Source of the DNA: Pseudoruegeria sp. HB172150
GTDB lineage: Bacteria; Pseudomonadota; Alphaproteobacteria; Rhodobacterales; Rhodobacteraceae
NCBI RefSeq assembly: GCF_013184805.1
Contig: NZ_JAATNG010000001.1
Span: 248,001 to 312,000 of the forward strand
Length of the DNA stretch: 64,000 nt
Direction: 5' to 3'
In this document: positions 36,207-44,437 of the stretch, piece after piece
Position numbering within the stretch: the stretch's first letter is position 1
Layout: every line of letters starts with the position of its first letter
Notes under the pieces: model-generated
Seen by the model: only the letters and a program-made list of their open reading frames with translations
Told to the model about the DNA's origin: nothing
Databases searched by the model: none
Made by a program: the position numbers and the translations under genes

Positions 36207-36569
36207 ATGTCTAGCAAGAAAACACTGAAAAGTTCGTCGTCTATGGCTGGCAATAAGGGAGCTCGAGCCTCTGGGGGGGCGAACAACGACGCATGCGATC
36301 TGCATATCGACGTGGATCTCGAAGGCGTTCGCCTGCCCCGCTTGGAGCGAATTAAGGTAGGCGATTCGCTGGTGGTGGAACTCAGGGCTGAGGGGCAGTT
36401 CCCCACTGTCGTCTGCGTGGATTCTGAAGGGGAAATCGTCGGCGCCTTGTCAGCGTTCCTAAATCTGGCGCAATTAATAAGATGCCTTAGGGACGGCGTG
36501 AATTACCAAGTGGGGGTTACGCAGATCCGACCAGGTGGATGCCATGTGGTCGGGACACGTGTGCACTGA
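36207..36569 (+). CDS. Small conserved protein A (paralogue of protein B)
   Basis: A 120-aa protein with a low-complexity Ser/Lys/Gly-rich N-terminus (about 28 residues) and a beta-rich domain: CDLHIDVDLEGV, GDSLVVELRAEG, VVCVDSEGEIVGALSAF, LIRCLRDGVNYQVGV. The domain aligns by eye with the small protein at 38349-38696. The strand order vaguely recalls HIRAN-type nucleic-acid-binding domains, but this is weak. Its TGA overlaps the following PfkB-NDT start (TGATG). ATG 36207 has GGGGAG upstream. Confidence 0.68.
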   Translation: MSSKKTLKSSSSMAGNKGARASGGANNDACDLHIDVDLEGVRLPRLERIKVGDSLVVELRAEGQFPTVVCVDSEGEIVGALSAFLNLAQLIRCLRDGVNYQVGVTQIRPGGCHVVGTRVH

Positions 36570-37750
36570 TGATCGTGGCGGGTGGGGTCTACCGCGAGGA
36601 ATGCGTACGGCCGACATGGTCGCGAATTTTCGGGTCGGGAGGTAGAGCCGCCGCCGCCGTGTCCCGGCTATCACCTGGCACACGGCTCGTCGCTTATGCC
36701 TGTCAAGACTGGGTCGATGACGCCAAGCACTCGATGGCGGCCTTTGGCGTCACCGCCGATTTCCGGCCCATCAGAGAGGACATTGCGTTTCACTATCTCC
36801 ACCCGCTTTCCCATGCAGAGCTCATCGGCGCACCCGAAGCATGCTATGAGCCCTTGAGGGTCGCCGGAAACACGGTGCTTCGGTTCGGTTACATAGAGGG
36901 AGATGCATTGGTCAACGCAGGGCGCGCAGTCTTCGATCCCCAGAACGCCAACGAGGTTCATCGCTTCCGGGAAAACGGATCCACGGCCGAAGCGCTGGCA
37001 ATCGTCCTCAATGAGGTGGAGTTGAATCTGGCGATGGGCGACGCTGGAGAGGAAGGTGCTCGAGGACTGATGCAGCACTCCGGAGCTTTCGTCGTCGTGG
37101 TTAAACGAGGACCGCGGGGAGCAATGGTGGTTGCCGATGGTCTGACCGCAAACGTTCCTGCCTATGCGGCAAATACGGTTTTCAAGATCGGCTCGGGTGA
37201 TGTGTTTAGCGCGGTTTTCGCGCAGCGCTGGGGCGAGTTGGACGACGACCCAGTGACAGCGGCTGACACGGCATCCCGTGCAGTCTCACGCTATGTGGAG
37301 ACAAGAAACACGGAAGTGGATCTTTCGCAACTGACATCTAGCCTGCCGATGCCAGCGCCTGATCCAGCAAGCAAGATCTATCTAGCAGCGCCATTCTTCA
37401 ACCTTGCCCAACGCTGGATGGTGGAAGAAGCTCGCAGGTGCCTCATGTCCCTTGGTGCGAATGTCTTTTCGCCTATCCACGACGTGGGGCCCCACGGTGA
37501 TGCAGAGTACATTGCTAAGCGCGACCTTGATGGATTGGAGCAATGCTCAGTCGTGCTTGCGTTGCTGGATGGTGAAGACGCCGGGACTTTGTTCGAGGTC
37601 GGGCATGCGCATCGGCACGGCATTCCCGTCGTGGTGCTCGCGGAATCGCCGCGTCCTGAAAGCCTCACCATGCTCCAGGGCACTGGTTGCATGATCGTAT
37701 CGGACTTCTCGACCGCCATTTACGAGGCGATCTGGGGGACTGCCCGATGA
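36569..37750 (+). CDS. PfkB-type kinase fused to a nucleoside 2-deoxyribosyltransferase
   Basis: A 393-aa fusion. Residues 1-about 255 are PfkB/ribokinase-like: opening IVAGGVYREE, and FKIGSGDVFSAVFA with the catalytic-base Asp D211. Residues about 268-393 are a nucleoside deoxyribosyltransferase: KIYLAAPFFNLAQRWMVEEA, SVVLALLDGEDAGTLFEVG with catalytic Glu E343. Together they suggest phosphorylation plus base exchange or removal on a nucleoside. The start overlaps the previous stop (TGATG) and the end overlaps queC-like (ATGA). The N-terminal part of PfkB is short, so sugar specificity cannot be guessed. Confidence 0.82.
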   Translation: MIVAGGVYREECVRPTWSRIFGSGGRAAAAVSRLSPGTRLVAYACQDWVDDAKHSMAAFGVTADFRPIREDIAFHYLHPLSHAELIGAPEACYEPLRVAGNTVLRFGYIEGDALVNAGRAVFDPQNANEVHRFRENGSTAEALAIVLNEVELNLAMGDAGEEGARGLMQHSGAFVVVVKRGPRGAMVVADGLTANVPAYAANTVFKIGSGDVFSAVFAQRWGELDDDPVTAADTASRAVSRYVETRNTEVDLSQLTSSLPMPAPDPASKIYLAAPFFNLAQRWMVEEARRCLMSLGANVFSPIHDVGPHGDAEYIAKRDLDGLEQCSVVLALLDGEDAGTLFEVGHAHRHGIPVVVLAESPRPESLTMLQGTGCMIVSDFSTAIYEAIWGTAR

Positions 37751-38349
37751 AGGCCCTCCTGATGTCCGGTGGACTGGATTCCGCGGCACTGGCGCACTGG
37801 CTGCGTCCAGAGGTCTGCGTCACAATTGACTACGGTCAGATAGCCGCCAAGGGCGAGATCGCTGCATCATCAGCCCTTTGCACCGCCATTGGACTTGAGC
37901 ATCGCCGCATTACTGTCGATCTGTCCTCCCTTGGCTCAGGTTCCATGGTAGATCGCCCGGCGGCACTGGGTGCGGCGGCGATGGAGTTCTGGCCATACAG
38001 GAACCAGATGCTCGTCACGCTTGCCGCCATGATGCTGATGCCCCAAGGTATTACGGAGATCATGGTCGGATCTGTCTCCACCGATCGCCATGCTGACGGC
38101 AAAGCAACCTTCTTCCGTGCCATGGATCGCGTGCTGTCTCTTCAGGAGGGCGGCGTACGCGTCACTGCACCGGCATGTAATCTTTCGACGCCGTCGTTGT
38201 TGCGCAAGTCAGCTTTCCCGTACGATCTCATAGGGCTAACGTTCTCTTGCCACGTCCACGAGTTCGCATGCGGTCAATGTGGTGGGTGCCTCAAGCATCG
38301 TGAATGCGTCGACACCGTCTATCACAGAACGAATGAGCAGGTAACCTGA
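37747..38349 (+). CDS. QueC-like 7-cyano-7-deazaguanine synthase-family ATPase
   Basis: A 200-aa QueC homologue, slightly shorter than housekeeping QueC. The PP-loop is MSGGLDSAALAHW (residues 6-18), then PYRNQMLVTLAAMM in the position of the family's RN motif. The four zinc Cys are C168 (TFSC) and C175/C178/C181 (ACGQCGGCL). No other queuosine gene is nearby, so a non-queuosine role is likely. QueC-like proteins (Cap9) take part in type IV CBASS immunity. ATG 37747 overlaps the previous stop, and the next gene overlaps its stop (TGATG). Confidence 0.85.
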   Translation: MKALLMSGGLDSAALAHWLRPEVCVTIDYGQIAAKGEIAASSALCTAIGLEHRRITVDLSSLGSGSMVDRPAALGAAAMEFWPYRNQMLVTLAAMMLMPQGITEIMVGSVSTDRHADGKATFFRAMDRVLSLQEGGVRVTAPACNLSTPSLLRKSAFPYDLIGLTFSCHVHEFACGQCGGCLKHRECVDTVYHRTNEQVT

Positions 38350-38696
38350 TGGGAGGGTATGCACCAGATCAGATCAAGAAGGCGAAGGGCGGCGCCGCAC
38401 CACCTGCCGTCGTTGGAGATGGGTGCGATCTCGCATTCCATACTGATCTTGTGGGTGTGCAATCCAGCGTCAGCGCCGCGCTTAACAAGGAAGACAAACT
38501 CGTAATCAGCCTTCGCATCCAAGGCAGGATCAGAAGTGTGGTTTGCGAAACCACTGCTGGTGCCGTCGTTGGTACATTGGCCGCATTCAGGGGGTTGTCC
38601 CGGCTGATCCGTTGCTTGGAACAAGACGTAGCGTATGTTGCTATCGTTGAGACGGCGTCCTTCTCCCGATGCTCGGTCAAGGTGTTCCGTCGATGA
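38349..38696 (+). CDS. Small conserved protein B (paralogue of protein A)
   Basis: A 115-aa protein, N-terminus MGGYAPDQIKKAKGG. The domain from residue 26 (CDLAFHTDLVGV, DKLVISLRIQG, VVGTLAAFRGLSRLIRCL, DVAYVAIVE) matches protein A segment by segment, including the shared LIRCL. Each copy is followed by a PfkB-type gene, so the unit small-protein/PfkB was duplicated. Function is unknown; it could be a substrate, sensor or chaperone for the enzymes. The start overlaps the queC-like stop, and the stop overlaps the next ATG. Confidence 0.68.
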   Translation: MGGYAPDQIKKAKGGAAPPAVVGDGCDLAFHTDLVGVQSSVSAALNKEDKLVISLRIQGRIRSVVCETTAGAVVGTLAAFRGLSRLIRCLEQDVAYVAIVETASFSRCSVKVFRR

Positions 38697-39877
38697 TTTC
38701 AATTGCAGGCGGTGTTTATGCCGAACGGTGCAAGTATCCGGTTTGGGACCAGATCTACGGCTCCGGGCTGAGGGCCGCGATCGCCGTGAGCTCCGTGTCT
38801 GATGCAGTGCACTTGCATGCATACGTCCCTGACGAATGGATGGAAGATGTCGAAACGAGCTTAGCGAGTTTCGGCGTGGCCCCGCAACTGCATGCGTCCG
38901 AGCATCCAATGACATTTGAGTATCTGAATACTTTTCAACCGAATACACTGCCTGAGGAACTGTCGCCCCGCTATCCCGACCTAATGGTGGAAGACAAGGT
39001 GGTGTTGCGGTTCGGCATGCTTGAATGTGACGCTTGCGTCAAAGGTGACAGGGTGGTCTATGATCCACAGTCGCCGACCGCGTCGTTCTATGATAATGGA
39101 TCGACGGCTGGTTCCCTGGCGATGATTGTGACCGGCCGCGAACTCTTAAGCTTGACTTATGCCGAGGGTAGTTCGGGCGACAACCCAGGGCGCCACATGC
39201 CCGACGAGGATGTTCTCCTTTCAGCAATCGTTGCGCTCCGCGATCTGCCGCAACCGCCGCAGATCGTTTTGGTAAAAGATGGCCTAGGCGGTCTGATGGT
39301 ATTCCAGGGGGATCAGCCGGTCCGCATCCCAAGTTATGCGGCTGAGAGCTTCTTCAGGATCGGCTCTGGCGACGTCACCGCAGCGGCATTCGCGTATGCT
39401 TGGGGCGAACTTGGACGAGACCCTGTCGATGCGGCGCACTATGCCGCTCGCTGCGCGGCCCATTTCGTGGAGGGGCCTCGCCTCCCGCTCCCAAGTGTAA
39501 CTGAGGTGAGCGGCCGAATGCCCAACACGGCTCGTCGCGAAGAGATCCGCATCGTGGGACTAGGCGACTTTGAACTGCAAGCTCTTGTCCTTACGACACG
39601 TTCATGGCTGAGCTATCTCGGCGGAAGCGTCAGGCATGTGACATTTGGATTGGATGATCTCGACTGCCGAGCCCACGAATGCGTCGACCTACTGTTGATT
39701 GGATCACGGTGCTCGAAGTTCGAACTCGAAGCCGCAGCAAAAGCCGGTCTTCAGCCAAAAGTGGTTTTCTGGCCTTCTGCCATGGCAGATTCTTCACGAG
39801 ACTGTTTCCCGGGTGCAGTGGTGGCCCGCGACTACGCGACAGCACTCTATCTCGTCATGAGAAGCCCGGAACGATGA
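38693..39877 (+). CDS. PfkB-type protein with a degenerate deoxyribosyltransferase-like tail
   Basis: A 394-aa paralogue of the PfkB-NDT fusion. Shared features are the opening ISIAGGVYAER, YDNGSTAGSLAMIV and FRIGSGDVTAAAFAYAWGEL with D227. The C-terminal ~100 residues align in position with the NDT domain but have lost KIYLAAPFF and DGEDAGT; FELEAAAKAG keeps a Glu where the active copy has FEVGHAHRHG. It may be a regulatory or heteromeric partner of the intact fusion. It overlaps its neighbours on both sides (ATGA). Confidence 0.75.
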   Translation: MISIAGGVYAERCKYPVWDQIYGSGLRAAIAVSSVSDAVHLHAYVPDEWMEDVETSLASFGVAPQLHASEHPMTFEYLNTFQPNTLPEELSPRYPDLMVEDKVVLRFGMLECDACVKGDRVVYDPQSPTASFYDNGSTAGSLAMIVTGRELLSLTYAEGSSGDNPGRHMPDEDVLLSAIVALRDLPQPPQIVLVKDGLGGLMVFQGDQPVRIPSYAAESFFRIGSGDVTAAAFAYAWGELGRDPVDAAHYAARCAAHFVEGPRLPLPSVTEVSGRMPNTARREEIRIVGLGDFELQALVLTTRSWLSYLGGSVRHVTFGLDDLDCRAHECVDLLLIGSRCSKFELEAAAKAGLQPKVVFWPSAMADSSRDCFPGAVVARDYATALYLVMRSPER

Positions 39878-40650
39878 GACCACCGCAGTTCAGAGGCTGG
39901 CCCGAAGAAGTGACTTCGCGCATCAACCCTCCGACCAAGACCGGTAAGTTGGCGGAAGATCTTATTCGCGAGGCCCATGATAAATGGATCGAGTTCATCG
40001 AATTCATTGATGCGCGGGCTCACACGCGATGGGTTTTTCGCGGTTGCGCATCACCCAGTCACCTGTTCGTACCGAGCGTAGGACGTAAGGCCGAAACCTA
40101 TTCGCCATTGAATGAAGAACGGCTTTTCCGTGCGTTCCAGCGATCGGCGGACACGATGGTCGCTGTACGTCCCCTATCGGATTGGGATTGGCTGGCCATT
40201 GCGCAGCACCATGGTTTGCCAACTCGATTGCTGGATTGGTCGACCAATCCCTTGGTCGCTTGCTTCTTTGCCGTTGCGAGCTTTCCCACGGGAGAGGATG
40301 CCGTTGTACATGCCTATAGCATTCCCGACGATGACATCATCGACCCGAAGAAGAACGAAGATCCATTCTCCATCGACCGTGTGATGTACCTGTTGCCGTC
40401 GAAATCTGCCAGCCGCATCATTAACCAACGCGGATTGTTCTCGGTGCACAATCAACCCAACGTGCCTTGGGACCCGCCGAAAATGAATGAATTCGTTATA
40501 CCCGCGTCAATGCGGGCGCGATTCCGGCGGGGGTTGTTCAAAATGGGCATTGACCACAGTCACATCTATCCCGACTTGGGAGGCCTGTGCGAGACCCTGA
40601 AATGGCGGTTTGTAGCCGGCATTGGCATCGGCGACCCAATAATTGGGTGA
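39874..40650 (+). CDS. FRG-domain protein (candidate effector)
   Basis: A 258-aa protein with the FRG domain: RWVFRGCASP (FRG at residues 55-57) and AQHHGLPTRLLDWSTNPLVA (from residue 110). FRG domains are common in phage-defence and toxin contexts, but their activity is not established to my knowledge; an ADP-ribosyltransferase-like activity has been proposed. Placed after the nucleobase enzymes, it is the best candidate for the toxic output of the system. ATG 39874 overlaps the upstream stop by 4 nt, and a small acidic protein gene follows 4 bp downstream. Confidence 0.8.
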   Translation: MRPPQFRGWPEEVTSRINPPTKTGKLAEDLIREAHDKWIEFIEFIDARAHTRWVFRGCASPSHLFVPSVGRKAETYSPLNEERLFRAFQRSADTMVAVRPLSDWDWLAIAQHHGLPTRLLDWSTNPLVACFFAVASFPTGEDAVVHAYSIPDDDIIDPKKNEDPFSIDRVMYLLPSKSASRIINQRGLFSVHNQPNVPWDPPKMNEFVIPASMRARFRRGLFKMGIDHSHIYPDLGGLCETLKWRFVAGIGIGDPIIG

Positions 40651-40654
40651 CGGG

Positions 40655-40984
40655 ATGGACCAATTGAAAGCTCTTCGAGAGAAGATCATTGCAGCCATGA
40701 AGGCCACAGAACTTAGGGAAACCGAAGCCTGGCAGGACCTTTCTGCGCTCTCTTCGAACACATACGTCGACACGATCGAGACCTTCGACGACGAGGTTCG
40801 GATCGACGGTGATCGGTTTGAAGGACCCTTGATATGGCACGTCACTCTTCATTATGGGCAGCATGCGTCCGAGGACGAACTCGTCATCTCGGACAGCTTC
40901 CCCGGAAGTTTCGAGGGGCAGCTTGAGGACGAGGTTCCAGTGATCGAACGCATTATGGCCGAAGTGTCTTCATTCTATGAATGA
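40655..40984 (+). CDS. Small acidic protein following the FRG gene
   Basis: A 109-aa, strongly acidic protein (for example VDTIETFDDEVRIDGDRFEG and FEGQLEDEVPVIERIMAEV) with no recognised family. It is the last gene of the operon, 4 bp after the FRG stop; ATG 40655 (MDQLKALREK) is preferred over TTG 40643. Its acidity and position would suit an antitoxin or partner of the FRG protein, or a nucleic-acid mimic. No motif proves any of these. Confidence 0.5.
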   Translation: MDQLKALREKIIAAMKATELRETEAWQDLSALSSNTYVDTIETFDDEVRIDGDRFEGPLIWHVTLHYGQHASEDELVISDSFPGSFEGQLEDEVPVIERIMAEVSSFYE

Positions 40985-41128
40985 TGCTCAAGTGGTGGTG
41001 TCGCCTGGAGGCAACTTCAACAGGAAGCGATCGCATCTCGTAAGTATGCGTCCGGTCTGACCACTCTGATGTTGGGAATCCGCGGCTGATAGTGTCCATT
41101 CTTGATGATGGACATTCTGAGGCACTCT

Positions 41129-41620
41129 ATGGCGAGCAAGAACGTTCAGAAGAAGCGGTTCTGGTCGGATGAAGAGAAGCGGTCGATCTGCGCGCAGACG
41201 CGGGCGCTGAAGATCGAGAGGCTCGAGCATCAGCTTGCAGGTCATCGCAAGGCGCGATTCGGCTCGAAATGCTGGTCCACCATCGCCAAGGAGACGATCG
41301 AACGCATCGCCAGGCTCTATGCCGTCGAAAAGGAAGCGCGCTACAGGTCATCCGCGGAACGCGTCGCGTTGCAACAGGCCAAGGCCAAACCGATCTTCGA
41401 CGACCTGGAAGACTGGCTGAAGATCCAACTGCCCAAAATCTCGGGGAAAACCAAACTGGCCGAGGCCATTCGCTACGCCCTCGATCGCATGCCAAAGGCG
41501 CAGGCCTATCTCGAAGACAGCCAGCTCGAGCTGGACAACAACATCTGCGAGCGCTCAATCCGACCGCTGACGAGCGGGTGGTCATTGTGCACCTCATCTT
41601 TAAGTGCTTGGAAACATTGA
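41129..41620 (+). pseudogene. IS66-family remnant (internally deleted chimera)
   Basis: A continuous 163-codon frame stitched from separate IS66 parts. The N-terminus (MASKNVQKKRFWSDEEKRSI) is from the TnpA/orfA type. ALKIERLEHQLAGHRKARFG is from the TnpC N-terminal coiled region. From TIAKETIERIARLYAVEKEA to LDNNICERSIRPL is the TnpC C-terminus. The catalytic middle is missing, so it cannot transpose by itself. It flanks the defence-like operon on its right. Confidence 0.75.
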
Positions 41621-43124
41621 AAGCTGATGTGTGGTGTCAGCGTGACACGGGCGACCTTTCCGCTCGATCGCTGAGAAGATTGGCTCTGAGTACAGGTCCT
41701 TGGCGCGAATTTGATAGGGTGCGCCTTCGACGACCTGGTTTGCGGGCAGGATCCCGTCCTTGATCAGCCTTCGGATGACGTGGTTGGTCACACCGAGTTC
41801 CTTTGCCGCCTCGGTCATGGTGCGATACGGGCCATCCTTGTCGGCGGAAAGATAGCCGTGGATGCCGTTGACACGGCGGATCGAGGACACGCGTTTTGCG
41901 TTCCAAGTCTTCCCCTGCCCGGTTCGCATGCCCATCCGGTTCAGGCCGGCGGCGATTGCCTCATCCGACCATCGGCCCGCCATCTCCCGAATGACGCCGA
42001 GGGCTTCGTCGCTCGTCCTCGCGCCATGCTCGCCTGTCTTGGGCTTCTTCGTCCTGAGTTCTGTGTGCCGTCCCCCCTTCCAATGGATAACAAGGACGAT
42101 CTCGCCGGTCGCCTCATCGATATCGGCGATGATGTCCTCAATCAGGGTCCTAACCAAACGCTGGCGGCTGCGCATGGTTGTCTCCGGGGCCTCCCATGCC
42201 GCCTTTAGATCCCGCGCAAGGCCTTCCAAGCGGTCTGGTTCCACGACCGGGACCTCGGAGCTGGTATCTCCTTCCAGCCGCTGTTCGAACGTCCGCACGC
42301 GCCCGAGCGCCTCTTCCCAGCGTTTCTCGAGTTCTGACGTGATCAGCCGGTTCTCCAGATCGCAGGAGGCGTAACGTCGTTCGGCCAGCGAAGCGTCGTA
42401 TCTGGCCTGCTGGGGTTCCATCTCAAGAACCCTCCGCCTTTCTTGCGCTGCTTTGCTCATTGCCGCCTGTGCCGCGACTGCGGCTTCAATGGCGAGCGGC
42501 GCGACCGCATCGAGCAAGGCTTCGGTGACCAACCGTTCGGCGCGGGCGCCCCCGAAGGTCATGCACCGCTTCTGGCCGAGAAGAAGATTGGGTGTGTCGC
42601 ATCGGTAGACGGGGCGCGGTGTTCGTCCGGTATAGACGACGTGAAGACGCCTACTGCACCTAGCGCAGGACACCAAGCCTGCCAAAAGGGCCCCTCCACC
42701 CCGACCGGATTTGACCCCGCCCGATCGACCATAGGCATTGCGCGCAAGCTGGGCTTGGTTGCCTTCAGACGCGTGCCTCGACGAGACCGCAAAGCTCCAG
42801 CACGTGATGCCAATCGCGCCCATTGCGGGCCAAGCGCGAGACCTCAAGACAGAAAATCGCGCCGACCGCCCCAGAACAAAGCAACGCCACCAACCGCTCA
42901 AAGCCAGGCCGCTCAGCGCATCCGCTGGCGGAAATGCCGAGATCGTCATCGATGACGTCGACGGATGCGAAGCCATAGCCACGTGCTGCCTCAACCAGAT
43001 TATACTGCCTGCGCTGGCTCTCTAAATTGACCATGACCTGGGTCTGGGTCGACTGGCGGACATAAACAACCGCGCGTCGCTGCAGAAGGGCGGGCGGTAG
43101 AATGGCGCCGTGCTCAACACTCAT
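41600..43124 (-). pseudogene. Large serine recombinase, internally deleted and frameshifted
   Basis: The N-terminal resolvase domain is recognisable (RRAVVYVRQSTQTQVMVNLE with the catalytic Ser; AIFCLEVSRLARNGRDWHHV) but stops after LCGLVEARV. The frame then resumes as EGNQAQLARNAYGR followed by the recombinase zinc-ribbon (SCARCSRRLHVVYTGRTPRP, RCDTPN) and the C-terminal coiled region to 41600. The several hundred base pairs that normally lie between are missing at about 42765, with a frame change. It is therefore dead. Two small accessory genes lie upstream on the same strand. Confidence 0.82.
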
Positions 43125-43281
43125 TGCCCGCCTCCTTCAGGTCGGCCCCGGCGGCCGCCAGCAGGAGTTGCACCAGGGCCGACAGAACGACCGTCCGGTC
43201 CTCCTCCGTCAATCGGGCAATCGGACACGGTTGAAAGGGCAGCGGAAGTCGCTGTGCCTTGGCGGGGTGTTGAAAGGTCAT
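43114..43281 (-). CDS. Small accessory protein upstream of the serine recombinase
   Basis: A 55-aa protein, MTFQHPAKAQRLPLPFQPCP at the start and a helical Leu/Ala C-terminus (LSALVQLLLAAAGAD). ATG 43281 has AAGGAGG six bases upstream. Its stop lies inside the recombinase start region (11-nt overlap). I have seen such short genes directly ahead of this recombinase type in alphaproteobacteria; their function is unknown to me. Confidence 0.6.
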   Translation of the reverse strand: MTFQHPAKAQRLPLPFQPCPIARLTEEDRTVVLSALVQLLLAAAGADLKEAGNEC

Positions 43282-43639
43282 GCTCGGCCTCCTTTGTCGA
43301 TTCCTCATCGACAAAACATCGCCGGAACCTCAGCGTTCCGAGAACCCTGTGAAGATCAACGAGGGCGGCAACCGAAGCCATCGGCGCGCCCAAGGTCATC
43401 GCCGAACACGTGGCAGCGTCCTGAACCCAGGCCGGAGACATGATTGCCACAACGGGATCGCGTTCCAGCGCGAAATACTGGCCGTCACCCTGTCGCAGCG
43501 CACGAAATACTGTAACATCCGATCCGAAATAGGCGTGCCACCGGTAGTGGACACGACAAACCTGCCCGACATGGGCAGTATGAACGGGAACTGGCGCCGT
43601 ACGGCGAAACGCGTGGGGTCCGGATTGTAGCTGCAGCAA
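43121..43639 (-). CDS. DUF5372-like recombinase-associated protein
   Basis: The frame contains QVCRVHYRWHAYFGSDVTVF, then FALERDPVVAIMSPAWVQDA and ATCSAMTLGAPMASVAALVD. This pattern fits the small proteins (DUF5372-like) usually encoded just upstream of such serine recombinases. The 5' end is uncertain: the frame opens at TTG 43639 without a good ribosome-binding site. The 3' end overlaps the 55-aa gene in another frame by about 160 bp, so the true gene may end nearer 43290 or carry a late frameshift. Confidence 0.5.
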   Translation of the reverse strand: MLQLQSGPHAFRRTAPVPVHTAHVGQVCRVHYRWHAYFGSDVTVFRALRQGDGQYFALERDPVVAIMSPAWVQDAATCSAMTLGAPMASVAALVDLHRVLGTLRFRRCFVDEESTKEAEHDLSTPRQGTATSAALSTVSDCPIDGGGPDGRSVGPGATPAGGRRGRPEGGGQ

Positions 43640-43717
43640 GCGAAAACGTCCGGTTCGGCTGCCATTTGTTCCACGTGCTGCAAAGGTCCACTGTGAACAG
43701 GTAGCTGAAGACAGACG

Positions 43718-44437
43718 TCACCAGTATCGGCCGCAATGTCCTTCTCGTATCATCACTGCAGCCAGGTCCCGCCCGTCGGGAAGACGGCAGCTTCCGATCT
43801 TGCGGTCATAACTCGACCGGCCATTCAGGAAGCACTCGAGGCGGAGCCCGGAGACCAACTCCCGCATCCTCGCTGTCGCACGATCGCCCCTGACGGTGCC
43901 ACGCTCCGCACAATCCAGCGAGCCGAACCGGATGGGGACACCGGAGACCTCAATCGTGTCGCCGTCCCGGACATGTGTCACCGTGCCGGCAATGCCATTG
44001 GCCGCTGTCATCGGGACGAGAGGCCCGAGATACTCCGGAAAGCGCTCCACCGCCTGAAACCCCAGGTAGCCGACCACGAGGCCGGAGAACAACACAACCT
44101 GCAGGGCCGACCACCAGGGCCACGCGCCTTGGGCGCGACGCCTGTTGCGCGGGCTGCCGTGTCTTCGTTCGCTCCCAACCGACTTAGCTTGAGAAGGGCG
44201 GTCCGCGCTCCGGTACGGAGCAGTAAGTTTCATCAGCAGGCGGTACTGCTTCTCACTCAGCCTGGCTCTTCGGCCGTATCGGTCAAGCTTCGTCTGCATG
44301 TCGCCAAGGAATCCACGCTCCCAGTTATTGGCTGCGGTCCCATTCAGTACCTCGGTGATGGCGGTTTGCAGCTCCAGGAGTTGCTGTTCTGAAAAAGGCA
44401 TGAGGGGAGTTTTGAATCCGCCTTCTTTGTTTGTCAC
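43718..44437 (-). CDS. Thermonuclease (SNase)-like membrane-anchored protein
   Basis: A 239-aa protein with three parts: an N-terminal helical domain (FSEQQLLELQTAITEVLNGT, followed by NNWERGFLGDMQTKL), a single transmembrane helix (WWSALQVVLFSGLVVGYLGF) and a C-terminal SNase-like OB domain (GTVTHVRDGDTIEVSGVPIR followed by FGSLDCAERG). The domain is short but keeps the DGDT and Arg/Asp/Glu region expected near the metal site. It may degrade nucleic acid or merely bind it. GTG 44437 is used; ATG 44401 is an alternative. It is the last gene before core DNA resumes. Confidence 0.68.
   Translation of the reverse strand: MTNKEGGFKTPLMPFSEQQLLELQTAITEVLNGTAANNWERGFLGDMQTKLDRYGRRARLSEKQYRLLMKLTAPYRSADRPSQAKSVGSERRHGSPRNRRRAQGAWPWWSALQVVLFSGLVVGYLGFQAVERFPEYLGPLVPMTAANGIAGTVTHVRDGDTIEVSGVPIRFGSLDCAERGTVRGDRATARMRELVSGLRLECFLNGRSSYDRKIGSCRLPDGRDLAAVMIREGHCGRYW

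Noticed and set aside
35095-40984. The operon as a standard type IV CBASS.
   Set aside because: No CD-NTase, and no TGT-like gene, is present in the operon or beside it; the pol-beta-type nucleotidyltransferase at 14891-15892 belongs to the distant peptide locus.
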